A program made the translations under genes and the position numbers. DNA of 64,000 bases from Actinomadura latina NBRC 106108 (GTDB lineage: Bacteria > Actinomycetota > Actinomycetes > Streptosporangiales > Streptosporangiaceae): NCBI RefSeq assembly GCF_001552195.1, contig NZ_BCQS01000003.1:1-64000 (forward strand), in the 5' to 3' direction. The notes under the pieces were generated by a model, which saw only the letters and a program-made list of their open reading frames with translations, had not been told where the DNA came from and ran no database searches. Below are positions 16,903-24,878 of this stretch, piece after piece (position 1 is the stretch's first letter; the number at the start of each line of letters is the position of its first letter).

Positions 16903-17126
16903 CGTCTTGGACCGGGGGCGCACCGGACGATGTCACCGCGGCAATCATCACCCTGCAACGCCGGTTCCCAGGCTCGTCGGTCTGGTTCGGGAACCACACG
17001 TTCCGTTGGTGGGCAATGATGCCGCGGGCGGGGCGCTGGGTGCTCCTCGAAGCGGCGACGCCTATGGCTCTGGCGGGCCGGATGGCCGAGGCGCGCGGGC
17101 ACGCAGCACGGAAGATGAGGTCGTGA
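16899..17126 (+). CDS. Small protein ending in the right att-like repeat
   Basis: 75 residues from GTG 16899, coupled to the preceding gene. It reads SWTGGAPDDVTAAIITLQRR, then FPGSSVWFGNHTFRWWAMMP and a helical C-terminus ending HAARKMRS. The last five or six codons lie within the repeat shared with 10328. A T-tailed terminator follows directly. Unknown function; the Trp-rich core resembles small actinomycete proteins encoded beside mobile elements. Confidence 0.55.
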   Translation: MTSWTGGAPDDVTAAIITLQRRFPGSSVWFGNHTFRWWAMMPRAGRWVLLEAATPMALAGRMAEARGHAARKMRS

Positions 17127-17220
17127 GACACGAGAGCCCAGGTCGGAGCGTGGCTTCTGACCTGGGCTTTTCGGTGGGTGGAGCCTAGGGGATTCGAACC
17201 CCTGACACCCGGCTTGCAAA
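17111..17220. repeat. Right att-like direct repeat
   Basis: The counterpart of 10328-10437. It contains a T-tailed hairpin (17135-17144 with 17159-17168, then TTT) that ends the + strand gene run, and the 3' 42 bases of the intact tRNA-Ala. The two repeats bound an interior of about 6.7 kb. Confidence 0.8.
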
Positions 17221-17251
17221 GCCGGTGCTCTACCAACTGAGCTAAGGCCCC
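17179..17251 (-). tRNA. tRNA-Ala (anticodon TGC)
   Basis: 73 bases, complete cloverleaf. The acceptor pairs GGGGCCT with AGGCTCC and contains the G3:U70 pair that marks alanine tRNAs. The anticodon loop has TGC and the T arm has GGTTCGAATCC. No CCA is encoded. It is the attachment target: its 3' 42 bases recur at 10396-10437. Confidence 0.95.
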
Positions 17252-17719
17252 GTGTGGGCGGGTCAAAGCTTACCCGTGGTCGCGGGCGGGCGTGGCATCG
17301 GTGTGGAGGGGTCGGGGAGGCGGTTGCGGGATGGGGGCCGTGGTGCCGCTGGCGGCGGGCGCGGGTGGCCGAGGCAGTTCAGGGGGGGGTTGGTTCCGGG
17401 CATGGGTAAGTGCGCGCTGGTCGTGGGAGCACTTGGACGCCACGCTGAGGCGATCCACGACTTTCAGGGCGTGCCAGAGGCCCAGCCCGTGCGGCGGGCG
17501 CGCGTTCTGGGCGCGTGGCTCGGCGTAGAGCTAGCGGAGGCCGCGCGCGTTATAGGAGAGGGCGACGGCGCGCTCGACTGCCGCCGTGCCGGAGGCGATC
17601 CCCAAAGTGGCGATCGCCTCGGCTAGGGCGGTTCGGCGGTGCCGGCGTCCGCGACGGTGGTCCCGGCGAGATCGATGCAGGCGACTGCTTCGGTCACGCC
17701 GGACCCTGTCGTCGGCGTG
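17252..17719. other. Spacer between tRNA-Ala and DLW-39
   Basis: Apart from the hydrolase remnant at 17538-17697 I see no gene. The left half is a G-rich run with frames of low complexity. Confidence 0.4.
17538..17697 (-). pseudogene. Phosphonatase-like HAD hydrolase remnant
   Basis: From GTG 17697 the frame reads VTEAVACIDLAGTTVADAGT, where DLAGTT is the HAD motif I of phosphonatase-like proteins. A frameshift near 17625 moves reading to ALAEAIATLGIASGTAAVER before another stop. Only the N-terminal edge of the family is left. The call rests on a short match. Confidence 0.4.
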
Positions 17720-17839
17720 TCAGTTGTCGGACGACGTGGCCTCGGTCCACAGGTCCAGCTCGGCGCGGTCCTGCTGCATCCGGCGCCAGACGGCGAATCC
17801 GCCGAGTGCGACAACGGCGAGAATAAGCAGCTTCTTCAC
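17720..17839 (-). CDS. DLW-39 family protein
   Basis: Exactly 39 residues from GTG 17839, with AAGGGG upstream. It has an N-terminal membrane helix (KKLLILAVVALGGFAVW) followed by DRAELDLWTEAT, the signature that names this actinobacterial family. In relatives it lies near gyrA, DUF3566 and the tRNA-Ile/tRNA-Ala pair, so it marks the ancestral neighbourhood that the islands have split. Function unknown. Confidence 0.85.
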   Translation of the reverse strand: MKKLLILAVVALGGFAVWRRMQQDRAELDLWTEATSSDN

Positions 17840-18040
17840 GGTGGGACCCCTTCACCTCGACTATGAAGTCAAAACCCGGGGAGGTGCGGATCAGTATCTG
17901 CTTCCCCAGGTTCTCCGAAGCCTAGCAACCGTAGCCGGGCGGTCCGCACCCGCTCGCCGTTATCGGACGGTGAGTCCGATGAACGGTCCCTCGCCGGGAC
18001 GGCCGGGCGGTCGCATAATCCGAGGGGACGACCTTCGGGA

Positions 18041-18256
18041 GTGCCGATGGCAGAGGACGACTTCCGGCGCTGGGAACGCGAGTTCGATCCGGGCGCGGCG
18101 GACGAGGGCAGGGCCGGGGGCCGGGCACTGGTGCTGGTCGCGGGGATCACCGCGACCGCGTGCGCCGCGTTGATCGTGACGGGGGACGTCCCGCTGGGCG
18201 CGGCCGGGCTGGTGCTGTCGTCGATCGTCCTGCTGCTGTGGCGCATCGGCATGTGA
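18041..18256 (+). CDS. Small two-helix membrane protein
   Basis: 71 residues from GTG 18041 (or ATG 18047). An acidic cytoplasmic start (AEDDFRRWEREFDPGAADEG) precedes two hydrophobic helices, roughly residues 27-45 and 50-68. Its stop overlaps a GTG in frame with the SDR gene. Unknown function, probably co-transcribed with the SDR. Confidence 0.65.
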   Translation: MPMAEDDFRRWEREFDPGAADEGRAGGRALVLVAGITATACAALIVTGDVPLGAAGLVLSSIVLLLWRIGM

Positions 18257-18273
18257 TCCGCCATGATCTCGGC

Positions 18274-19065
18274 ATGGATCTGCGCGGAGCGAACGTCCTG
18301 GTGACCGGTGCGACCGGCGGGATCGGCCAGGCGCTGGCGAAGGCGCTGGCCGCGCGAGGTGGCCGGGTCGTGCTGACGGGCCGGCGGGCGGACGTCCTGG
18401 AGCCGCTGGCCGACCGGCTCGGCGGCCACGCCATCGTCGCGGACCTGGCCGATCGCGACGCCGTCGAAAAGCTTCTGGACGAGGCCGGACGGGTCGACGT
18501 GCTGGTCGCGAACGCGGCGCTGCCGGCGTCCGGGCTGCTCAGCGAGTACTCGATCACGGAGATCGACCGGACGCTGGACGTCAACCTGCGCGCGCCGATC
18601 GTGATGGCGAAGCTCGCCGCCGCGCGGATGGCCGATCGTGGCCGCGGTCACCTGGTGTTCGTGTCGTCGCTGTCCGGGAAGGCGGCGTCCGGCCACGCGT
18701 CCCTCTACAACGCGACAAAGTTCGGTATGCGGGGGTTCGCCCTGGCGTTGCGGGAGGATCTGCGCCCGTCCGGTATCGGCGTGTCGACCGTGTTCCCGGG
18801 GTTCATCCGGGACGCGGGGATGTTCGCGGAGGCCGGGGTGACCCTGCCGAAGGGGATCGGGACGCGGACGCCGCAGGACGTGGCCCGCGCGACCGTGCGG
18901 GCCATCGAACGCAACATCGCGGAGATCGACGTCGCGCCGCTGGGGCTGCGGCTCGGCGCCCGGATCGGCGGGATCGCGCCGGTCCTGTCGGCCGCCGTGC
19001 AGCGGCGCACGGGCGGGCACCGCATCGCGGAGGGGCTCGCGGACGGGCAGCGCGACAAGCGGTAG
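18274..19065 (+). CDS. Short-chain dehydrogenase/reductase
   Basis: A 263-residue Rossmann-fold oxidoreductase. The cofactor loop is TGATGGIGQ (residues 11-19), followed by the Asn motif in ANAAL, Ser in VFVSSLSG and the catalytic pair Tyr/Lys in LYNATKFGM near 147-151. Arg residues after beta-2 (TGRRAD) suggest NADP(H). The ATG at 18274 lacks a strong ribosome site; GTG 18253, which overlaps the upstream stop, would add seven residues and is an alternative. Substrate unknown. Confidence 0.85.
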   Translation: MDLRGANVLVTGATGGIGQALAKALAARGGRVVLTGRRADVLEPLADRLGGHAIVADLADRDAVEKLLDEAGRVDVLVANAALPASGLLSEYSITEIDRTLDVNLRAPIVMAKLAAARMADRGRGHLVFVSSLSGKAASGHASLYNATKFGMRGFALALREDLRPSGIGVSTVFPGFIRDAGMFAEAGVTLPKGIGTRTPQDVARATVRAIERNIAEIDVAPLGLRLGARIGGIAPVLSAAVQRRTGGHRIAEGLADGQRDKR

Positions 19066-19188
19066 CGACAAATCCGGAGACTCCGGCGATAATCCGGGCG
19101 TGTCCCGCTTGATCAGCGGGACGGCCAGGCGCCGTGTCCGGCCGCATCCCGCCCGCCGCGTGCGCCCCCTCGCGAGGAGGTCTGCGCA

Positions 19189-20982
19189 ATGTGGACGGGC
19201 AAGAAGATCGTGATCGGGGCGGCGGCCGCGACCGTCCTGCCGCTCATGGCGGCGCCCGCGCGGGCGGCGGAGCCCACGGATGCGACGGTCGTGCCCATCC
19301 AGGTCACCGGTGACCCCGCCAAGCGCTTCAACCTCGTGGTCCTGGGGGACGGCTACACGCCGGCGGACATGCCGAAGTTCCGGACGGATCTCGCTAAGCA
19401 TCTGAACGACCTGTGGACGCTCGAGCCGTTCAAGTCGTACCGCAGCTACATCAACGTGTACGCGGTGGAGATTCCGTCCGGTGAGTCTGGGGTCAGCTGT
19501 GACCCTGCGCTGTCATCGCCGCGCCGTACGACACCGCTGCGCATGGCTTTCTGGAGCGGATGCCGCGTAGACGGTATTCAGCGTCTTCTCGTCATGGACT
19601 CTGCAGCCGCCAAGACGTACGCGGATCTCGTCCCAGGGGCGACACAGCAGAACCGGCAGATTCTCGCGCTCGCCAACAGCGACACCTACGGCGGTGCTGG
19701 CGGGACGTATGCGACGGCGTCCGGCGGCAACGCGATGTCGGCTCTCATAGCGCCGCACGAACTCGGGCACTCGCTGGGTGGGCTGGACGACGAGTACGAC
19801 TACTACCAGCGGGGCGTACCTGGCGGGACGTACACCGGTCCTGAGCCCGACTCCATGCACCACACGCTGCTGACCGAGCACGAGATAAAGGCCCAGAAGA
19901 GGAAGTGGTGGCGGTGGCTCGGTGAACGAAGCGAGTCCGGAGGCACCATCGGACGTTATGAGGGTGGCCTCTACTTCAGTAAGGGCGTGTGGAGGCCGAG
20001 CCAGCACTCGATGATGAAGACGCTCGGCTACTACTACGACCAGGTCGCGCGTGAGCGGATGACGGAGCGGATCTCAGGCAAGGTCAACCTCGTCCAAGCG
20101 CACACGCCTACGGATCCACCAGTGGGTGACGACCGTGTTCTGTGGATCGAAACGATGCACCCGGCCAGTCACCGCCTGTCCGTGACATGGACGGTCGATG
20201 GGAAGAGCGTGGGTAAGGGAGCCAACCTCGACCTGTCCAGGCTGCACCGCAAGAAGGGCACGCACACGGTGAGGGTGACGGTCACAGACCCCACCGGCTT
20301 CGTCCGGGACACGGCCATACGGTCGTCGGCCGCGCTCACGCAGGTGCGCACATGGACAGTGGACACGGACCTGAAAACGCCGCCGGCGACAGTGCCGGTC
20401 GACTTCAGCTCCTCTACCCCTACCGACAAACCTGTCGGCGCCGAATCTGTCGTGTACGTGGAGACGACCCATCCGGGACGGTTCGCGCCCAAGGTGCGCT
20501 GGGAGCTCGACGGCCGGCGTGTACGCGGCGGCGACCGGGACATCGATCTCGGACGGTTCCGCTTGGCCACGGGCACGCACACGCTGGTCGCACGCGTCGG
20601 TTCCAACAGCCGTGCGTGGACGATCGACGCGGAACGCCCGAGGGTGACGTACGCCTTGTCCAAGGCTGCGCAGAGCCGGGTTCGCGCCGGGCACACGTCC
20701 GAGTTCGTCTTCGACGGCCCGTTCACCATGCGGCTGACCGGAGCCGACGACCGTCCGGGCGTGGTCGTCTCGGAGTTCCGCGTGGACGGCGACGGCTGGT
20801 TCAACTACTTCGGCTGGCCGACCGACTCGTCCGCGCCCTGGCTTTTCACCGCGGACGGCACCGTCATCGACAGCCTCACCTACGGCAGGCTCGGCAAGGG
20901 CCGCCACACGGTCGAGTACCGCGCGACCGACCCGTCCGGCAACACCGGCAAGCCCCAACGCCTCATCGTCACGCTCCGCTGA
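19189..20982 (+). CDS. Secreted M64-family metallopeptidase
   Basis: A 597-residue exported protein. Residues 1-27 are a Sec signal ending APARAAE. Residues ~35-290 match the M64 (IgA-peptidase-like) domain: FNLVVLGDGYTPADM at the start and the zinc motif HELGHSLGGLDDEYD near residue 190. The rest carries three or so Ig-like beta modules (VLWIETMHPASHRLSVTW, VVYVETTHPGRFAPKVRW are internal repeats) and a C-terminal module resembling Ig-like domains. AGGAGG precedes the ATG. Substrate unknown. Confidence 0.85.
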   Translation: MWTGKKIVIGAAAATVLPLMAAPARAAEPTDATVVPIQVTGDPAKRFNLVVLGDGYTPADMPKFRTDLAKHLNDLWTLEPFKSYRSYINVYAVEIPSGESGVSCDPALSSPRRTTPLRMAFWSGCRVDGIQRLLVMDSAAAKTYADLVPGATQQNRQILALANSDTYGGAGGTYATASGGNAMSALIAPHELGHSLGGLDDEYDYYQRGVPGGTYTGPEPDSMHHTLLTEHEIKAQKRKWWRWLGERSESGGTIGRYEGGLYFSKGVWRPSQHSMMKTLGYYYDQVARERMTERISGKVNLVQAHTPTDPPVGDDRVLWIETMHPASHRLSVTWTVDGKSVGKGANLDLSRLHRKKGTHTVRVTVTDPTGFVRDTAIRSSAALTQVRTWTVDTDLKTPPATVPVDFSSSTPTDKPVGAESVVYVETTHPGRFAPKVRWELDGRRVRGGDRDIDLGRFRLATGTHTLVARVGSNSRAWTIDAERPRVTYALSKAAQSRVRAGHTSEFVFDGPFTMRLTGADDRPGVVVSEFRVDGDGWFNYFGWPTDSSAPWLFTADGTVIDSLTYGRLGKGRHTVEYRATDPSGNTGKPQRLIVTLR

Positions 20983-21023
20983 GGCCCCCGACCTCACCGG
21001 CCGCCCGGTGCAGCCGTCCCCTG

Positions 21024-21953
21024 CTAGGGCTCATAGGCCGGCTCTGAGGCCACGTTCGCGTCCTCGGCCTGTGCCGTATCAGCCGGGGGGGTGGGGGCCG
21101 GGGAGCGGTGGGCCGTGGCGAGGACGGAGCCGGCCAGGATCAGCGCGAACGAGGCGATGATCGTTCCGGTCAGTGGCTCGCCGAGGAACGCGACGCCGGC
21201 GACGACCGCCACGGCCGGGTTGACGTAGGTGAACACCATCCCGCGGGACGTGCCGACCTCGCGGATCAGCTCGAAGAACACGATGAACGCCAGCGCCGTG
21301 CAGATCAGGCCAAGGCCGATGAGGGCGGCCAGGACGCGTCCGCTCGGCATCGCGTCGGGCCAGGTCGCGATCGCGGGGCCGGCGTAGATCACCGCGGCGA
21401 TGGCCAGCGCGAACGCGGCCATGTGCAGGCTCGGCAGGTCCTGGAGGCGCCGGGTGGCGATGATCGGGGCGATCGCGTAGCCGAGCGCGACCAGCATGAC
21501 CTCGCCGATCGACCATGCGCTGCCGCCGCCGAGGTGCGGCCCGGCGAGCACGCCGACGCCGGTCAGCCCGACCAGCAGCCCCGCCCACCGCACCGGGCCG
21601 AGCCGCTCGGCATCGCCGGTGAGCCTCGCCAGCACCACCCCGACGATCGGCACGGCGGCTATCAGCAGCCCGGTCATGGAGCTGGTCAGCCGGTTCTCGG
21701 CGTCGGACAGCAGCGCCCACGGGCCGAGGATCTCTACCGCGGTGAACAGCAGCAGCGGACGCCAGTGCCGGCGGACCACGTCCAGCTGCCCGGACCGCAG
21801 CACCAGCGGCAGCAGGATGAGGGCGCCGAGCGCGGTCCGCGCGAACACCACCATGGGCACCGAGACGCTCTCGACCGCCACCTTGATCATCAGGTAGGGG
21901 ATGCCCCACAGCACGCTCATCAGCGCGAACAGCAGCCAGCCACGACGACTCAC
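21024..21953 (-). CDS. EamA/DMT-family permease
   Basis: 309 residues, about ten hydrophobic helices in two EamA repeats. Visible marks are LMSVLWGIPYLMIKVAVE in helix 1, FARTALGALILLPLVL, and the second-repeat ends FTYVNPAVAVVAGVAFLGEP. Probably exports a small metabolite. The start is GTG 21953, five bases after GGAGG; the long open frame upstream is Arg/Pro-rich and not coding. It is convergent with the M64 gene and lies behind the AraC gene on the same strand. Confidence 0.87.
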   Translation of the reverse strand: MSRRGWLLFALMSVLWGIPYLMIKVAVESVSVPMVVFARTALGALILLPLVLRSGQLDVVRRHWRPLLLFTAVEILGPWALLSDAENRLTSSMTGLLIAAVPIVGVVLARLTGDAERLGPVRWAGLLVGLTGVGVLAGPHLGGGSAWSIGEVMLVALGYAIAPIIATRRLQDLPSLHMAAFALAIAAVIYAGPAIATWPDAMPSGRVLAALIGLGLICTALAFIVFFELIREVGTSRGMVFTYVNPAVAVVAGVAFLGEPLTGTIIASFALILAGSVLATAHRSPAPTPPADTAQAEDANVASEPAYEP

Positions 21954-22019
21954 CAGGACCTCCGTTCCCGCCCGCCCGGCCGAGCACCCCCGCGCCCGGC
22001 CGCCGGGCCGTCCACAATG

Positions 22020-22230
22020 CCGGTACGGGACGGCGAGTCCCGCACGGCGACATCCGATCCGGGCCATGATGAGCGCCAGGAGGACCCGACCGTGGGCGAG
22101 TCCAGCGCGGCCCCGTCCAAACCGGGCCATGAGCGGCGCCGGAAGGACCCCGCCGTGAGGCGAGTCCGGCGTGGCGACCTCCGGCCCCGGCCGTGATCGG
22201 CTCCAGGAAGACCCCGGCGTGATCAGTTCG
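22020..22230. repeat. Three degenerate ~63-bp tandem repeats
   Basis: GGGCCATG-type anchors occur at 22061, 22124 and (diverged) 22188, each followed by a GCGCC...GGA.GACCC...CGTG...GAGTCC pattern. The period is 63-64 bases. They fill the spacer between the AraC-type regulator and the EamA permease. Confidence 0.5.
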
Positions 22231-22255
22231 GCCGGCCCCGTCGGGGCGGACGTAC

Positions 22256-23185
22256 TCAGGATGCGTCGCGGCGGACGGCGCTGTCTTGAACGCTGTTGCG
22301 GTACGCGCCCGGTGTGACGCCGAGCACGCGGCGGAACCAGCGGGTGAGATGCGCCTGGTCGGCGAACCCGACGAGCGTCGCCGCCTCGGCGGGACGATGC
22401 CCCGTTTCCAGCAGCAGGCGGGCCCGCGTCACCCGGTGCTGGGCGAGCCACGCGTACGGCGGCATGCCCATCGAGTCGCGGAAGGCGCGCAGCAGCTGGT
22501 AGCGGGAGAGTCCAAGGTCGGCGGCCAGCTCGGCGAGCGTCGGCGGGGCGGCCAGCTCGTCCGAGAGTCGGGTCGCGACCTGGCGCGCGACGCGTCCAGC
22601 GTCGGATCGCCGGCGCTGCGGCACCGCTCTCGGTCCGTGCACCGCATGCCGCCGGATGAGCGTGCCGAGGACCCCGAGCAGCCGGGACTCGCCCTCCAAG
22701 GGGTCTTCGCCGAGCCGGAGGGCACGGTGGGCCAGCCGCAGTTCCTGCCCGAGCCGGACGTCGTCGATGATCGGGTCGCGAAAGTGCGGCTCCGCCGGAA
22801 CGAGGCCGGGCTCGATCGCCGTCGCGGCGCCCAGCAGTTCGGCGCCCGGGTAAAGACACAGGTAGGCGAACCCTTCCGGACGTGCCGGACCGCCCGTGTG
22901 CGCCTCCCCGGGCTCGACCACGACGACGCTGCCGGCCGCCGAGTAGATCCTCTCGCCCCGGTAGTGCATCGTCTCCAGGCCGTCGACCGTCACCCCGATG
23001 GCGTACTCGTCGTGGATGTGCGGCGCGTAGTGCCGACGCCCGATCCTGGCCGTCAGCAGATCGAGCGGCGCGCCCTGGATCCCGCCGACGCGTGTCCAGA
23101 GGGTCCGGTCGGCGGCCGGCGCACCACCGTGACCGGGCTGGGGATCAGGCCGAGAAGACGTGCCGGAGCCGCCAGCGGTCCTCGT
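22256..23185 (-). CDS. AraC-family transcriptional regulator
   Basis: About 309 residues. The N-terminal half is a cupin-like sensor (HYAPHIHDEYAIGVTVDG, VVVEPGEAHTGGPARPEG). The C-terminal half is the double HTH: LAELAADLGLSRYQLLRAFR, then AATLVGFADQAHLTRWFRR and a final GVTPGAYR. Located directly upstream of the EamA permease on the same strand, it is a likely activator of that exporter. The start is ambiguous: GTG 23185 overlaps the preceding gene by 41 bases, ATG 23221 by 77. Confidence 0.85.
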   Translation of the reverse strand, partial: TRTAGGSGTSSRPDPQPGHGGAPAADRTLWTRVGGIQGAPLDLLTARIGRRHYAPHIHDEYAIGVTVDGLETMHYRGERIYSAAGSVVVVEPGEAHTGGPARPEGFAYLCLYPGAELLGAATAIEPGLVPAEPHFRDPIIDDVRLGQELRLAHRALRLGEDPLEGESRLLGVLGTLIRRHAVHGPRAVPQRRRSDAGRVARQVATRLSDELAAPPTLAELAADLGLSRYQLLRAFRDSMGMPPYAWLAQHRVTRARLLLETGHRPAEAATLVGFADQAHLTRWFRRVLGVTPGAYRNSVQDSAVRRDAS

Positions 23186-23378
23186 CACGGCCGAGCTCCG
23201 CGACGGCCACGCCCTCGGCACCGGTGACGCGCACCCGGTAGACCCTTCCCTCGCGGGCCGTCCCGTAGGTCTTCAGCACCGCGTCCACCGCGTAGCGCGA
23301 CCCCCGCCACTCGTACGCGGTGAGCCGTCCCGCCGGGTCGTGCTCCGTCTGGACCGGCTCGTTCAGCAACTGCCCCAT
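23145..23378 (-). CDS. Small protein, possibly DUF6504-like
   Basis: 77 residues from ATG 23378, reading MGQLLNEPVQTEHDPAGRLT, then YEWRGSRYAVDAVLKTYGTA and strands ending in RLRHVFSA. The W-R-G-x-x-Y core followed by alternating strands resembles the DUF6504 group of small beta-rich actinobacterial proteins; I am not certain. It overlaps the start region of the AraC gene. Confidence 0.6.
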   Translation of the reverse strand: MGQLLNEPVQTEHDPAGRLTAYEWRGSRYAVDAVLKTYGTAREGRVYRVRVTGAEGVAVAELGRDEDRWRLRHVFSA

Positions 23379-24192
23379 GGCGGGAGCGTAGCACGCCTTC
23401 GAACTGGTGTTCGCAGGTCGGACGAGGTGTCACGGCCGCTGGACCAGGCCATCGTACGCATCCGGGCACCCGCCGCGCCGGGCGTGGCGCGGCACTCGGC
23501 TCACGTGCGGCGTCCGCTCTGAACATGCCGGCCATGGACACGACAACGGAGAACCTCCCGAGTCTCATCCCGCTTCTGCCGCCCCCAAGGACGCACAAGC
23601 GCCCCACAGGGTCGACATCACAGTCGCCTCCCCTGTCCCGTCGGTCACTGGGCAGCGGGAGACATCCGTCGCCGGGGGACGCCCTGGGGTGAATAGTCTG
23701 CCGCGATGGGTCGTCTCGGACGCGATAATCCACAGGTTGTGGACAACTCTCGCGCACACCTTCCCTCCCCTGACAGCAGGCGATCCGGAGGTCGCGTCCA
23801 CAGGCAGATCCCCAGAACAGCCGGGTTTTCCACGGTCTATGCGGCGCATCGGACGCCGACCCCTCCATCATTCACGCGCCCCCAGCCGCCGTCCACACAT
23901 CCACAACCTGTGGATAACTTCTGTGCACACCCTGGGCACAACCGGCCGACTCCCCGTCCACCATTCTTCCCCAGGCTGTCCCCAACCGGCTCGCGTAGTT
24001 GTCCACCTCGTGGAAAAGCCGCTGACCTGCGGCGAGGGTCACTTTGGATCACCGTCGCCCACACCCTGTTCACAGCCTGTGGGCAAATCCCCTCCACAGC
24101 CAGCCGGAAGCAGTGGACAACGCTACCCACCGGCAATCCCCAGACGCATCCCCAACCCGACCGCCGTCGCACCACACTGCACGATGATCATT
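23379..24192. other. DnaA-box-rich non-coding stretch
   Basis: An 800-base gap with no credible gene. Between 23726 and 24120 it holds two exact DnaA boxes (23738-23746 TGTGGACAA; 23909-23917 TGTGGATAA) and four with one mismatch (23726, 23999, 24078, 24112), besides many weaker CCACA/TGTGG words. The pattern is like the dnaN-dnaA origin spacer, but lies 15 kb from it. Confidence 0.6.
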
Positions 24193-24534
24193 TCAGTCGG
24201 TGGGCAGGAAACCCTCCAGGTCGTCCAGCCGCCGAAGGTCGTCCACATGGGCGGACGGGCTCACAGGGGGGATACTGCGGGCCTCGGCGATGAAGTCACG
24301 AGCGCTGGCCCATTCCTCCATGTGGACGGCGGCGTCGGCCCGCAGCACCAGGGCCGTGAACCGCTCGGACGAGGTCAGAGGGTCATCGGAGGCCAGCAGG
24401 CGGTCGAGGACGCGGGCGGCGGCCTGATGGTCCCCTTTCGAGTCGCCGCCCAGCAGCGCCGCCATGTGGAGGGCCTTGGCCGCCTTCCCTGCCGGAGCCG
24501 GCGCGTGCCCCAGTTCCTCCGAGACCTGCGCTAC
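24193..24534 (-). pseudogene. C-terminal fragment of a TPR-type protein
   Basis: About 110 codons without a start. It reads VSEELGHAPAPAGKAAKALH, MAALLGGDSKGDHQAAARVL, then SERFTALVLRADAAVHMEEW and ends DDLRRLDDLEGFLPTD. The paired helices resemble the TPR tail of actinomycete XRE-type regulators. It adjoins a truncated VOC gene at about 24531, so a rearrangement removed its N-terminal part. Confidence 0.5.
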
Positions 24535-24689
24535 CCGAAGAACTGCAACTCGACCTTGCCGCGCCGAACGGCGAGGTATGGGTTGGGACGCGTCTGCCAG
24601 GACGTCCGCTCGAGGCCGAGGACCCGATAGAACTCCCAGGTCGCCTCGATCGAACGGCATGGATAGATCGGAAACGCCTTCTCACCCAT
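24531..24689 (-). pseudogene. Truncated VOC (glyoxalase/bleomycin-resistance-like) protein
   Basis: 52 residues from ATG 24689. MGEKAFPIYPCRSIEATWEF, YRVLGLE and VRRGKVELQFFG are the first beta-alpha-beta-beta module of bleomycin-resistance-type VOC proteins, which are normally about 120 residues. A stop follows FFG directly and the sequence then becomes the TPR fragment. Confidence 0.6.
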
Positions 24690-24840
24690 GCTCGGAGCGT
24701 ACGTCGATCAAGACCTATAGTCAAACTTGAATACCGACTCGGCAGTCGTGCCTTTCCCTGAACGGGCCCGCCGCGGTGGATGATGAGGTTTCGTCGTCAC
24801 GGCCGGATCTCGGCCGCATCTGAGACGCCAGCCGCGAGGG

Positions 24841-24861
24841 TTTTCCACAGACTGTGGACAA
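24841..24861. promoter_or_regulatory. Paired DnaA boxes upstream of the dioxygenase gene
   Basis: TTTTCCACA (24841-24849, one mismatch) faces an exact TGTGGACAA (24853-24861), so the two are inverted with a three-base gap, 17 bases before the GTG start of the dioxygenase gene. Confidence 0.5.
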
Positions 24862-24878
24862 TGAGGCCGGGAGGCATC

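Noticed and set aside
17252..17540. Coding region on either strand beside tRNA-Ala
   Set aside because: The + strand frame is a Gly/Arg/Ala-rich low-complexity translation; minus-strand pieces are interrupted. No start with a ribosome site was found.
21954..22859. N-terminal extension of the EamA gene
   Set aside because: Arg/Pro/Ala-rich translation with no family counterpart; it overlaps the AraC gene and the tandem repeats, and a good ribosome site precedes GTG 21953.
24780..24878. 33-residue N-terminal extension of the intradiol dioxygenase
   Set aside because: The extension spans the inverted DnaA boxes, has no counterpart in the family, and GGGAGG precedes the GTG at 24879.
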